Counted from the stretch's first letter, positions 21,985 to 33,575 are shown. The stretch: DNA of 64,000 nucleotides from Sepiola atlantica (GCA_963556195.1 OY744525.1:44768648-44832647), one strand, 5' to 3'. Notes: generated by a model not told the origin, from the letters alone. Numbers and translations: made by a program.

Positions 21985-22745
21985 AAGAATATGTATATTG
22001 GATATTCTTATTCTGTCAAGATAGGCAATGTTTGTTTAGGGAATCCAAACGAATCCTCTAAACATATGTGGTGTCAAAACGTATTTTGTGCATTACTTGA
22101 AAAATATGCTTGTGTCAGTTACAAAAAACGATAAAGAGGTCTGGTTAACAAAATATACATGTATTAATAGTTTGTCTAAAAAACTATAACAGGTCATAAA
22201 CGAGACATACAATGTAGATTATAGATATAATTAAATACATCAGTCCCAAATACAATTGAATGCACATTATGGATATGAAAGGTAATAAAGTTGTGCTAAG
22301 CACACAAGCAACACTTACTGCAGCCTCATAGAGTCTTTGTTTGTAGAGGCTGACCCCAACATGGCAGGTCTTTTTAGTATAGTGACCAGTGAGTAAATAG
22401 TGCAAAGATAAGATCTCAATTCTTAACTGCATGATCTAACGAGATTTGGGGACTCCCTTTATGACCCTTTTTACAACTCTGGCCTAAAAATCCACTTCAC
22501 TTCTAAAGGAAGACTACTCTGTCGTCCCTACAGTACCCCCTCCCTAGACAGGTTCTCAAACCTGAAACAAATACTGTAAAGGATGTAAAAGTAATAAGGG
22601 GCAAAGGAGGATAACCTTACTGTAGCCTCATAGGGTCTTTGTCTGTAAACGTTGAGTCCAACATGGCAGACCTGTTCAGTCCAGCAACCAGCGAGCAAAT
22701 AGAGGAAAGGTTAGGGTTTCAATTCCTGACTGCATGATCTCATGA
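21985..22745. repeat. dispersed repeat Z copy 1
   Basis: It shares long blocks with 52,525-52,990: TATTGGATATTCTTATTCT, AATCCTCTAAACA, ACATCAGTCCCAAATACAAT and TGAATGCACAT. Its 3' part, about 22,310-22,440 (CTTACTGCAGCCTCATAG, CCAACATGGCAG, CTGCATGATCT), is duplicated at 22,616-22,742. No protein is recognised. It may be a LINE 3' UTR or an LTR. Confidence 0.75.
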
Positions 22746-22779
22746 GAATTTCCACGAGGTCTAGTGAATATTTATTACC

Positions 22780-23030
22780 CTCATACAGCGGGAAGATGTG
22801 ACTCAAAGGCGGGGAAAGTTGGATTTGAAGCCAGCGTTCTAGAGGAAGACTACTCTGGCCGAACAAAAATTGCCTGAGCAGCCCTGTCAGCATTTCCCGG
22901 TAGAGCCGTCTCAGGCGATTGTCAACAAACTAATGTCTTCTCAAAGGGCGAGAAGGTAAAGCCTGGGAAGGTGGACCTTCTAGAACTGCACAGGACCATA
23001 CCTCACACCGACAGCGAACTAGGAACACCA
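22780..23030 (-). repeat. dispersed repeat R, copy 4
   Basis: The reverse orientation of 3,368-3,625, more diverged: AAGATGTGACTCAAAGGCGG, GAGAAGGTAAAGCCTGGGAA and TAGAACTGCACAGGACC correspond in order. Confidence 0.75.
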
Positions 23031-23034
23031 GAAT

Positions 23035-23625
23035 GCTCAAGACTCTGCCAGTCTGATTTTGGTACGAAACCACCACCCCGAAGGGCAGTCTAGTATTGTC
23101 CCAATATTTGGAGACTCTTTTTATGTGACAAAAACGTTGTGTACTGTTAACTAATTTTTCAATTACTTTCCTAACTTCTGTTTCTCTTGTAAATTGTTTT
23201 ATTGGACTCCCTATATGACATGTTGATAAACAATGTTGCATAGCATGGCATATTTGACCAATTTCTAAAAATCAGACTTTTTGCTGGAATTCTTTGCACA
23301 ACCAATTTCTCAGAGCATAGCAAGATTGGATGCAGGTGTATAAAATAATGTTAAAAACGGTATTTTTCACATAAGGCTAGAGTAAGGAGAAATCTGAAAA
23401 TTCCATCTTACGTTAAAGAGTAGAATTAAAAGTTCATGTACAGGAAATTACATCATGGGAGGAAGTATATGGCAGAGAAGCCAGATCAGTTCGCTTTCTC
23501 TCAGAGTGTTTCATTTATCTTTTTATAAAGTCTGATGTCTTTATTCGTCTCTGTTCCGATTTCAGAAGCTGATTTTATATATATACGAGACCACTTGTGA
23601 TTCTTTGGGTTAGTATTTATTTTAT
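23035..23625. other. no recognisable feature
   Basis: Unique-looking AT-rich DNA. No gene, RNA or repeat within the window is supported. Confidence 0.45.
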
Positions 23626-23627
23626 AT

Positions 23628-24060
23628 ATTACTAGCAGGGATACCCAGCGTTGCCAGGGCAAATATATAACATATTTTTATCTCTCTCTCTCTTTCCCAC
23701 TCTCCCGTTTTCACCTTTCCCCACCCACTCTTTCTTCTCCACCCAGCGATTCCTCTTTCTCGACATAGACACACACTTTTATAGATTACTCGAGGAATGA
23801 ATCGGTGTAAGGGAAATAAATCATTAGAAAAAAATCAGAGTGACTTCCCTTCAGTTATTGGGAAAATATGAAAAACCTACCCCCCCTCCCCCTAACAAAA
23901 TCGTAGCCAGTTTACCCTCAAAGAAAAAATATTTTCTTCTGAATTTGAGATATTATTCATTTCGGGCAATGCTGATTAAGAACATACCAACTTTGTGGGT
24001 GTTTCTTTAGTAGTTTTGACTTTTAGCTGGACACACACACAGACATTTCTATAATAGATT
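23628..24060 (+). repeat. element with CTAGC...GCGTTGCCAGGG start and ACACAGACATTTCTATAATAG end
   Basis: It starts ACTAGCAGGGATACCCAGCG then TTGCCAGGG and ends at GGACACACACACAGACATTT. Start and end of this type flank a widespread invertebrate repeat. I recognise the pattern but not its superfamily. The start motif is shared with 5,757, 6,401 and 41,737. Confidence 0.5.
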
Positions 24061-24239
24061 AAATATTTCTCTTCTTCTGTCTCACTTTTTCCCCCCCTTT
24101 CGAATGATTATTATAAAAAAAGAAAAGAATATATTTAATCACTCATTGTCTAGATAAATTATCTCATTCCCCTCTGTCTCTCATCATTTTGTGATCTTAT
24201 CCACTCTGACTCGTTATTTCAATCTCTGTTTTAATGCAT

Positions 24240-24533
24240 AATTATTTTGATGACGTCATCAACTGTGCACAAGGGGAAACAAACAGGATAAGATAAGAAA
24301 GCAAGCAAAATCCACAGTTTTACTAGTATACAGTAGATGAGCCGTAACCTGAAGTGTAATGGGTCGTCTAGATAAAGGATTTCTTTCACCCTCCCTCTCT
24401 TATTTGATTGCATCCACTGTACCTTATTATCCTTCATTTTTATTTTAAGGAATGACGTCATCATTTTAGTGACGTCAAGTGTGCATAGGAACAAATTAGA
24501 TAAGAAAGCAAGCAAAATCCAAAGTTTTAGTGG

Positions 24534-24540
<7 letters not shown>
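24240..24540 (+). repeat. direct duplication with TGACGTCA sites
   Basis: 24,240-24,330 and 24,450-24,535 share TGACGTCATCA, TGTGCA, GATAAGAAAGCAAGCAAAAT and AGTTTTA. Each has the palindrome TGACGTCA, the consensus for CREB/ATF proteins, and a further GTGACGTC lies nearby. Because the site sits in a repeat, regulatory use is unproven. (TA)n follows at 24,538-24,570. Confidence 0.7.
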
Positions 24541-24578
<38 letters not shown>

Positions 24579-24650
24579 ATAAAATGAAGTAATAAAATAA
24601 GGTGTCAATCAAATTTTATTAGAATTCAAAGTTCATGCAAAGCATCCTTA

Positions 24651-24698
24651 AGTCCTTAGCTCATGAGTTTTCAAAGATAATTCTTCTCTTCAGAGGAC
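24651..24698 (-). ncRNA. hammerhead-ribozyme-like motif, mirror copy
   Basis: Minus-strand mirror of 25,557-25,605 within the left palindrome arm, with identical core, stems and flanks. Cleavage would fall after an A in a CUA triplet. Because both arms carry it, transcripts from either strand would contain one sense copy. Confidence 0.5.
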
Positions 24699-25556
24699 CA
24701 TTACCGCAGTTATACTACTACAGGCAATAAAATTACGCTTTGAAAATATATAAAATTATATACACAAATACATAAAAATACATAACACTAAACATATCAA
24801 TCCAAAAACATACTTTTGTTGAATCCATACAGTCCATCCAGGTCATACAAGTTGAGAAGCATAATCAGGAAGGACATTACTCCAAGATACAAACAGCAGT
24901 CCAAATACGTGAAATTGAAGGGGCCGGAAAAGTTATCCAGTCGCGAAATGTGTCCATATTCAATGTTAATGATAAATAAATCAATCAAAACAATACAAAA
25001 AGTCCAATCAAAGTTCCGAAATCCCGAAATGTGCAACCCAAGTCAAATCCAAATTCGTTGTTTAATTAGAAAACCCGTTAAATCCGAATTGAGCAAAATA
25101 AGACTGAATCCCATCACATTTAGCCAGAAGAGCTAGATGTGATGGGATTCAGTCTTATTTTGCTTAATTCGGATTTAACGGGTTTTCTAATTAAACAACG
25201 AATTTGGATTTGACTTGGGTTGCACATTTCGGGATTTCAGAACTTTGATTGGACTTTTTGTATTGTTTTGATTGATTTATTTATCATTAACATTGAATAT
25301 GGACACATTTCGCGACTGGATAACTTTTCCGGCCCCTTCAATTTCACGTATTTGGACTGCTGTTTGTATCTTGGAGTAATGTCCTTCCTGATTATGCTTC
25401 TCAACTTGTATGACCTGGATGGACTGTATGGATTCAACAAAAGTATGTTTTTGGATTGATATGTTTGATGTTATGTATTTTTATGTATTTGTGTATATAA
25501 TTTTATATATTTTCAAAGCGTAATTTTATTGCCTGTAGTAGTATAACTGCGGTAAT

Positions 25557-25605
25557 GGTCCTCTGAAGAGAAGAATTATCTTTGAAAACTCATGAGCTAA
25601 GGACT
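25557..25605 (+). ncRNA. hammerhead-ribozyme-like motif, best candidate
   Basis: Read 5' to 3': GGTCCT (helix I), CTGAAGA core (25,563-25,569), helix II GAAGA/TCTTT closed by ATTA (first pair G-U), GAA (25,584-25,586), helix III AAC T with loop CATG (one A-C mismatch), triplet CUA with A at 25,599, then AGGACT, which pairs with GGTCCT over six positions including one wobble. Every conserved core base of the hammerhead consensus CUGANGA...GAAA...NUH is present, and no base is inserted. Known hammerheads occur in Penelope-like elements and retrozymes. Function here is inferred from sequence only. Confidence 0.55.
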
Positions 25606-25783
25606 TAAGGATGCTTTGCATGAACTTTGAATTCTAATAAAATTTGATTGACACCTTATTTTATTACTTCATTTTATATTATAATATTAATGCTCTATCC
25701 AGTATATTGAGCTTCAGTTTTTTATCCGGATGTTTCACTAATTATAAGATATTAGTTGACGCTTATATCTTTTGTTGGATTGC

Positions 25784-26600
<817 letters not shown>

Positions 26601-26617
26601 TATATATATATATATAT

Positions 26618-26785
26618 GCAATCTTCAGTGCAGGAAATTAATTTCCGACGGTCGGCAGGCGTGAACTCCGATCACAAATCGCCACTGATTTGCAGTCAAG
26701 AGCCGCTCCTGCTGGCCACCACAAATTAGCTTGGAATTAAGGAGGAATTTAACTTTGTAAATGCCAAGTTGGCGGGTATTTACAA
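26618..26785 (-). mobile_element. tRNA-headed SINE
   Basis: Minus strand: GTGGCCAGCAGGAGCGGCTC (A-box region), CAAATCAGTGGCGATT, then GGAGTTCACGCCTGC (B-box-like, diverged), and GCACTGAAGATTGCAT at the end. It belongs to the family at 21,060. It ends at (TA)n 26,791-26,830. Confidence 0.7.
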
Positions 26786-26790
<5 letters not shown>

Positions 26791-26832
<42 letters not shown>

Positions 26833-27211
26833 TGTACATTCGCCATAAAATATCTTTAGCTTCTAACTACAAGTGAATAGGGTGAAAGTAAGTATTTCCT
26901 TTTGGTCCAAATGGAAAAAAAAAATTAAAAAAAAAAGGAATATATAAATGAAATGAATTGGGTTGGGTTGCATTTTGATTTTTTTTCTTTAGCCTATCTG
27001 TGGCCAATGCACACAGATGAAGCCTTTTCGTAAGTGTTTATGATCGTTTGTATATCATGAATATATATTTTTTCGGAATGGGCAGAAACAATTGTCTGAT
27101 AATAAAGTGTTTTCGATGAAATTTGGAATATTTTCTGAATAATTATTATATTTATATTACATTACTGTACACTGTTGAGCTACTGCACAAACTTTTATCT
27201 GAATAATAAAT

Positions 27212-27269
<58 letters not shown>

Positions 27270-27270
27270 T
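26791..27270. repeat. TA arrays and AT-rich spacer
   Basis: (TA)n at 26,791-26,830 and 27,213-27,248, with (GA)n to 27,270. Between them, 27,060-27,120 shares GGGCAGAAACAATTGT with 20,430. No gene. Confidence 0.7.
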
Positions 27271-27527
27271 GTGTATTTTGACATATAGATTTAAACCTGT
27301 GCTGCCATGTTGCTTCATTTTACCAGGAAAATGTCTGTCTATCTTGAATTATGCTGCACATTAATGATTTATTTTTAACATAATTCATTGAATAAATAAT
27401 AAGAGCTACTCCATCAATTTGTTCGTTCCTTTTTCATTGATGAGTTTAATTGCTAAATTATGATTACAATGAATGTAAAAGAAGACGTTTTTCGGTTCTG
27501 CTTTTCATGTTCTCTCCTCATTCTTTT

Positions 27528-27647
27528 ATGAAGAAGAAAATTTCATACAAAATGTATGCGTATACTTTTCTTCCCATCTTGACTATTATTTGCTCTTTTA
27601 TTGCTTTCAAGGCTTCAGAATTGGATGCGCATTTCGATGATTATTAG
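27528..27647 (+). CDS. possible small secreted peptide, speculative
   Basis: The 39-codon frame MKKKISYKMYAYTFLPILTI, continuing ICSFIAFKASELDAHFDDY, has a basic start, a hydrophobic core of about 17 residues and a possible signal-peptidase site after FKA, leaving a short acidic peptide. Upstream codons extend the frame to 27,450. I see no splice sites, conserved partner or paralogue, and chance hydrophobic frames are common in AT-rich DNA. It immediately precedes minisatellite B. Confidence 0.12.
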   Translation: MKKKISYKMYAYTFLPILTIICSFIAFKASELDAHFDDY

Positions 27648-27669
27648 ATCCGTCCTCAAGGAGTGGCTT

Positions 27670-28740
27670 TGACGATTGCTAGTCACACTTCAGGTTGAAA
27701 TAGCATTTTGGGGGTTTAGCAAGCTTAAGTTTAAAATTGAACTGTCTTTGGTCTGTCACACTTTAGTTTGAAATAGCATTTTTGAGGGTCTGACAAGTTT
27801 AAGTTTAAAATTAAACTGTATTTGGTCTGTCACACTCCAGTCTGAAGTAGCATTTTTGAGGGTCTGACAAGTTTAAGTTTAAAATTGAACTGTATTTGGT
27901 CTGTCACACTCCAGTCTGAAGTAGCATTTTTGAGGGTCTGACAAGTTTAAGTTTAAAATTGAACTGTATTTGGTCTGTCACACTTCAGTCCGAAATAGTA
28001 TTTGGGGGGGGGGGGTCTGACAAGCTTAAGTTTAAAATTGAACTGTATTTGGTCTGTCACACTCCAGTCTGAAATAGCATTTTTGAGGGTCTGACAAGTT
28101 TAAGTTTAAAATTGAACTGTATTTGGTCTGTCACACTTCAGTCCGAAATAGTATTTTTTTTTGGGGGGGGGGGGGGTCTGACAAGCTTAAGTTTAAAATT
28201 GAACCCTCTTTGGTCTGTCACACTTCAGCTTTAAATAGATTTCATTTTGGGGGGTGGGGGGGAGTCTTTCAAGTTTAAGTTTTAAATTTGACTGTCTTTG
28301 CAAAGACAGTTAAATTTCAGACTTAAGCATGACAGACCATAGCTTAGGTCTGTCATGCTTCAATCTGAAATTGCATCTTAATCATTAAATGTGCAGATAG
28401 AAGGAACACATATTAGTTTACATTTCTATAAGAGTATCTATTCTGCAGTAGGACTGTCATGCTTTAGTCTGTCATGCTTAATTTTTAAATGGAATGTTTT
28501 TGGTCTATCACGCTTAAATTTGAAATAGTATTTTATTTGATCTGTGACATTTAATTTTAAAATATAATTTTTCTTTGGTCTATCACACTTAAGTTTGAAA
28601 TAGCATTTTCTTTCATCTGTCTCACTTATTTTTGAAAAAAAGATTTTTTGGGTGGGTGGAGGACATCTATCACACTTAAATCTGAATATCCTTTTTTCGT
28701 TTGTCACATTTAAGTATCAAATAGCATTTTCATTGCTAAA
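27670..28740. repeat. minisatellite array B (about 72-bp unit made of two half-units)
   Basis: Units read TTTGGTCTGTCACACTCCAG, TCTGAAATAGCATTTTTGAG, GGTCTGACAAGTTTAAGTTT and AAAATTGAACTGTA. The two halves of 36-37 bp resemble each other. Expanded G runs (9-13 G) mark several units near 28,007, 28,162 and 28,250. Toward the right end the unit simplifies to about 37 bp and becomes the reverse complement of array A at 332-1,520. The 89-codon minus frame at 28,438-28,707 is a translation of the repeat. Confidence 0.93.
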
Positions 28741-28895
28741 TATTCAGATTAGATGGCCGCTTCTTAAGAATACTCATTCTATTATAGTGTAGATTTGCCA
28801 TTGCATTTTATTCAGTTGAATCTCTCTCTCTGTTCGATAACATGAGATGAAATTGTTCCGCTTTGCAGTCCTATTAGAAGAATTTTATTTACCGC

Positions 28896-29010
28896 ACAAA
28901 ATATATACGAGAGAACTCATTTGTTGAGTGGCTCCCACCGGGGATTGAATTCTTGATTTTCAATATTCAATCCAGAAGACTACCAACTGAGTGATTCTCA
29001 ACTATGAATT
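28896..29010 (-). mobile_element. tRNA-like SINE head
   Basis: Minus strand: ATCACTCAGTTGGTAGTCTT (A-box region) and AAGAATTCAATCCCCGGTGG (B-box region) about 35-40 bases apart, as in tRNA-derived SINEs. The following body is short or truncated. It is not a tRNA gene, because the acceptor stem does not pair. Confidence 0.6.
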
Positions 29011-29394
29011 TACCAAAAAGAATAATGCTTTTAAAACAGGAAATGCACCGATTGGCAGGGATTTTATGGAAATTGGTCCATCTTTTAAAATCGACTCGGT
29101 CCGACTTGCAATTGATAATTTATCTTAGCGGAAAAGTTATATAGTGGTTTCTTAATAAGTAGCGGAAGCTTTTTTATTAATTTTTTTTTGTTCTTGTTGT
29201 CATTCAAGATTGAACAGAAACCAATAAAATAAAAGGATTTCAGTTTTAAAGTTTAAATGATGTCAATATCTTTTTGAAGAGAAACTCTCAGGGCTGCTTG
29301 ATAGGCCTAATTGATACAGTTGAGTTCAAATCGTTGCAGATCTGGTCTTTTAATCTAATACTTTTGGTAAAGTTATGAATCCAGAATTCTTCCT
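29011..29394. other. no recognisable feature
   Basis: No gene, RNA or repeat can be supported in this stretch. Confidence 0.45.
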
Positions 29395-29545
29395 CAACGC
29401 CTACTTAAAATGCTACCAATAAAATCGTTATTAACATTCAAAATTCTGTCTCCAATCCAACCATATTTCCTTCAAATAAAGTTCAGTTAATGTCTTAGTT
29501 ATCCACCAAGTTATCCACCAAGTCCAAGTCTTTGTATAATTTCGA
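29395..29545 (+). mobile_element. relic of the long-TIR element found at 39,254
   Basis: ATCGTTATTAACATTCAAAA, CAATCCAACCATATTT and CCACCAAGT match the left terminal inverted repeat at 39,290-39,390 and the complement at 39,985-40,090. Only one end is left. Confidence 0.6.
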
Positions 29546-29835
29546 TTATTAGGACAACTGTTCTCATCTTGAGTGTTATCATCACAACGTTTCTTCAAGT
29601 GCATCTTTTTGAAATCAGGAATATTTCTGTCGAACTCAGAAATCTGGACGGAATTTCGAACAGAACCCTTGTTCCGTCAGTCATAACTGGGAAAAGTCTT
29701 CAGTAATTCGCAATTCCTCATATCACTCGCACCGGGGATTGAACCTTTAACCTTCTAACTTCAGATGACTATCACTTAGAACTGAATTTTACACTTGGTA
29801 CTATGTCCACTGCACCACGGGTCCTTGTTTTTAAT
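29540..29835 (-). mobile_element. SINE family S
   Basis: Minus strand: GTGGTGCAGTGGACATAGTA (A-box region), AAGGTTCAATCCCCGGTGC (B-box region), body with GTTATGACTGACGGAAC, and a 3' part with TGAAGAAACGTTGTGATG. Related to 30,985-31,345 (minus) and 41,174-41,530 (plus). In this copy the middle of the hammerhead-like module is deleted. Confidence 0.8.
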
Positions 29836-29892
29836 GTTTAGTCTTACTACTTATCACTATATATCACAACTTCTATTACTACATATCACTGC

Positions 29893-30495
<603 letters not shown>

Positions 30496-30984
30496 CAAAA
30501 CAAAATTATATACCATAACTTTTCAGTTTATTTTCATCATAGTTTATGTGGAAAATGTCATAGTATATATTTCACGTACTAAATATCATAGTATATATTT
30601 TTTTATCAACTAGTTAAAAGAAAACTTAATCCTCCTTTGTCAAATCCTTTGGTGAAGCTAAATAAACCTCATTCTGTTCATTTAATAATACTTCATCAGG
30701 AAGTTTTCATTAAGCCAAAAAATTCTAAACTGAAACGTAAAAACTAAAACATAAGTAACCAATATCATATAAAACCTATAATATAAATGTGAACAGAACG
30801 GAAACAGATAATTACTGCATCAGTTTATTATTTATTTTTCTTTTACTGGAAATGTCGAAAAAATATAAGGTAAATCAAGGCAAGCTGACCTGTGAACCAA
30901 TAAATAGAAAATGTTACTTTCAGAGCCATTGAATAAAAAGTAGAAATTGCATTAGCTTATGTTTCAGAAATTTTTGCGATGATG
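30496..30984. other. no recognisable feature
   Basis: Ordinary AT-rich DNA between the TA array and the SINE S copy. Confidence 0.45.
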
Positions 30985-31345
30985 ATTGATAATTTCTATT
31001 ATTTGGATTAGTTCGACTACTCTTCTCATCTTGGATTTTATTCTTACAACGTTTCAGCCGATGTAACCTCTAACCTTCTTCAGATGTATTTGGTCTTGCT
31101 CGAAAATCTTTCTGTCGAATTCGGAAATCCGTAATTTTTTTAAAACATAACCCTTTATTTAATCCATGGGGGTAGCTTGCTCTCGTTCCATCAGCCATGC
31201 CGAGGTAGAAATCTTAAGTAATTCGTAAATGTTTACTTTGTATCGCCCATGCTGAGGATTTAACCTTCAACATCCAGAAGAGTGTCACTCAAAACTGATT
31301 ATCACTTATCACTTTATCCGTTACACCTCAGGTCCTTGCAGAATA
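30985..31345 (-). mobile_element. SINE family S, longer copy
   Basis: Minus strand: GAGGTGTAACGGATAAAGTG (A-box region), GTTGAAGGTTAAATCCTCAG (B-box region), the GAACGAGAGCAAGCTACCCC body, then CATCTGAAGAAGGTTAGAGG...GGCTGAAACGTTGTAAGAAT. The last part has the hammerhead-like order CTGAAGA...GAAACGTT. It ends with CCAAATAATAGAAATTATC, which is shared with the other copies. Confidence 0.8.
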
Positions 31346-31466
31346 CTCCCAAAAAATAAAAATTGCATTAGCTTATATCACTTGTTCTTGGAGAACCCTT
31401 AGGGACTTTTTGCAGGACCTCAGGGTTCTAGGGAACTCCAGTTGAGAAATACTGTTCTGTACTGTC

Positions 31467-31816
31467 CCTACACAATACGCATCTAATCTCATGTTGTATC
31501 CACTTACAGTGACTTAAATGGATATCTGTGTACTTTCCTACACAATACAAATCTCAGCTCATGTTGTATCCACTTACAGTGACTTAAATGGATATCTGTG
31601 TACTTTCCTACACAATACAAATCTAATCTCATGTTGTATCCACTTACAGTGACTTAAATGGATATCTGTGTACTTTCCTACACAATACAAATCTCAGCTC
31701 ATGTTGTATCCACTTACAGTGACTTAAATGGATATCTGTGTACTTTCCTACACAATACACATCTCAGCTCATGTTGTATCCACTTACAGTGACTTAAATG
31801 AATATTTGTGAATTTC
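31467..31816 (+). repeat. 70-bp tandem repeat, five units
   Basis: Units start CCTACACAATAC at 31,467, 31,537, 31,607, 31,677 and 31,747. They contain TCATGTTGTATCCACTTACA and GTGACTTAAATGGATATCTG and are nearly identical. The variant ATCTAATCTC (units 1 and 3) alternates with ATCTCAGCTC (units 2, 4, 5), which hints at a 140-bp dimer expansion. Perfect conservation suggests recent growth. Confidence 0.97.
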
Positions 31817-32265
31817 ATATTGGTTCTAAAATATAGGATTTAAATCTTATATATTTCACTGAATGTTGAATTTTGTGTTAAAGATTAAAATTCTACTCTC
31901 TTAACTGTACTTTTATTTAATGTTTGCATGGGTTCATTACCTTTTCCTCAATCATGCAGAAAAAACGAGTGGAATTTGAATTTAAACTCATCTTTTTTCT
32001 GAAAATTTTGAGTGCATTTGCAAGGAAGAAATATTGTAAAAAATCTGATACAAAAATTATATTCGTCAATGTTTAAAATTGAAAAATATGAACTTTTAAA
32101 AGTTCATCTACATTTTCTTTTATTGAAAAGTTTTAAGTTAAAAAAATAAAATTTACTAAATTCTAATAAAATTTTCGATACTTATGTACATTATATACAG
32201 TTTTCTTTCATATAAAATGTACTTTTCAAATCCTAAGTCATTTACATATATATATATTCATATGT
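31817..32265. other. no recognisable feature
   Basis: AT-rich DNA to the right of the 70-bp array, with no gene or repeat match that I can see. Confidence 0.45.
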
Positions 32266-32274
32266 TTACACACA

Positions 32275-32308
<34 letters not shown>

Positions 32309-32312
32309 CACG

Positions 32313-32367
<55 letters not shown>

Positions 32368-32412
32368 AAACATATATATATATATATATGTTTACACATA
32401 CACACATATATA
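32266..32412. repeat. TA/CA compound microsatellites
   Basis: Alternating (TA)n, (CA)n and TGTTTACACA pieces that adjoin the palindrome at 32,431. Confidence 0.93.
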
Positions 32413-32476
32413 TTTAGATACATATATATATGGGAAATGAAAAAGGAAAGACCAAAAAGGATGTTTTTTTATATAT

Positions 32477-32519
32477 TCATCAACGTTTCGTCTTTATTTG
32501 TAAGACTTCTTCAGGGTGA
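32477..32519 (-). ncRNA. hammerhead-like motif, left arm
   Basis: Minus strand: TCACC (helix I), CTGAAGA (32,508-32,514), extra A, helix II GTCTT/AAGAC, GAA, self-complementary ACGT, T (triplet GUU), then GATGA, which pairs with TCACC except at one position. The core is intact but has the extra base before helix II. Confidence 0.42.
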
Positions 32520-32525
32520 TAACAT

Positions 32526-32583
32526 ATTATCATCCTGGAGAAGTCTTACAAATAAAGACGAAACGTTGATGAATATATAAAAA
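32526..32583 (+). ncRNA. hammerhead-like motif, right arm
   Basis: ATCATC before the core and GATGAATATAT after ACGTT pair over five consecutive positions and again farther out, so helix I is better here than in the left arm. The core, however, reads CTGGAGA (32,535-32,541), so the invariant A6 is replaced by G. The two arms have each lost something different, as expected for relics of one working ancestor. Confidence 0.4.
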
Positions 32584-32647
32584 AAACATTCTTTTTGGTT
32601 TTTCCTTTTTCATTTCCCATTACGTCGGATTACCTTCATCCTTCCTT

Positions 32648-32650
32648 TCT

Positions 32651-32741
<91 letters not shown>

Positions 32742-32759
32742 TTACACATATATATATTT

Positions 32760-32800
<41 letters not shown>
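32648..32800. repeat. CA/TA/GT compound microsatellite
   Basis: (CA)n, (TA)n, (GT)n, CA and TA runs. Open frames are artefacts. Confidence 0.95.
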
Positions 32801-32802
<2 letters not shown>

Positions 32803-32804
<2 letters not shown>

Positions 32805-33198
32805 AAAGAAGCTTTGAGTTATTTTAAACAAAAAGACAAAAAAAAGGAAAATGCAGTTTAAATTCCCAGAGAAACTAACTAAATCCAAAATAGTGTAGAC
32901 TTAACATTTGTTGGAAAATTCATAAATAAATAATATATAATGGTAAGTAAATAAAATAAAAAGGGTGATTAAGTATCTAACAGTGAAACAAAAGCAGGAG
33001 ACCTTAACGTAAGCATCTAATATTAACACGGGGATCTTCAGCTGTTTACCATGTAACTGTTTCGGAGATTTAAAAACAGGACAGTTATATGCATGGCTCT
33101 CCAATGGTACAGATAAAACTACCATTTCCCCAATAATCAAGTGTCGAAATAATTCAGCTTAAAATGTTACTTATATATACATAAATAAATAATAATAA

Positions 33199-33238
<40 letters not shown>

Positions 33239-33310
33239 TACTACCCTTAAGACTACCGTGTGATATGGTAATTTGCATATCAAATAAAATTCTTTATAAC
33301 AATAGTAATA
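32803..33310 (+). repeat. dispersed repeat W copy 1
   Basis: It matches 62,945-63,460: TCTAAAGAAGCTTTGAGTTA, ATGCAGTTTAAATTCC, TCAGCTGTTTACCATGTAAC and GATATGGTA...GCATATCAAAT in order. Both copies begin at a TA array and contain AT-rich triplet repeats. No protein or tRNA-like promoter is recognised. Confidence 0.8.
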
Positions 33311-33421
33311 CTAGTAATAATAATAAAATACTATCTAAACACTACACCTACGAACCATTCTACGATATGGTAGCTGGAAATAAAATTATATAGGAATTAA
33401 GGTTGCATTAAAAAAGTTGCA

Positions 33422-33512
33422 TTATATATATATATATATTCACACACACACCCACATATATATATATGTATATATATATATGTTTACACACACATGTATA
33501 TGTTTACACACA

Positions 33513-33574
<62 letters not shown>

Positions 33575-33575
33575 T
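33422..33575. repeat. TA/CA compound microsatellite
   Basis: Alternating TA and CACACA blocks, then a pure TA run of about 57 bp. Confidence 0.95.

Larger units (their letters stand above)
24571..25685. repeat. 1.1-kb near-perfect palindrome (549-bp arms, 17-bp spacer)
   Basis: 24,571-25,119 and 25,137-25,685 are reverse complements with only about four differences that I could see by eye. The spacer is 25,120-25,136. The same 79-codon hydrophobic frame appears on each arm (24,797-25,036 minus; 25,220-25,459 plus), starting MHISGF. It is a consequence of the duplication, and I recognise no domain in it. (TA)n lies just left. The near identity means recent formation, gene conversion between arms, or an assembly inversion artefact. 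Confidence 0.95.
32431..32619. repeat. palindrome with about 92-bp arms
   Basis: TGGGAAATGAAAAAGG at 32,431 mirrors CCTTTTTCATTTCCCA at 32,604-32,619. The arms share AAAAAGGATG/CATTCTTTTT, ATATATTCATCAACGTTTCG and TCTTTATTTGTAAGACTTCT. The centre is AT-rich. Simple-repeat DNA flanks both sides. Each arm carries a hammerhead-like core. Confidence 0.93.

Noticed and set aside
24797..25459. Two identical 79-codon hydrophobic frames
   Set aside because: They are the same sequence on the two palindrome arms, with no domain, start context or paralogue; duplication alone explains the match.
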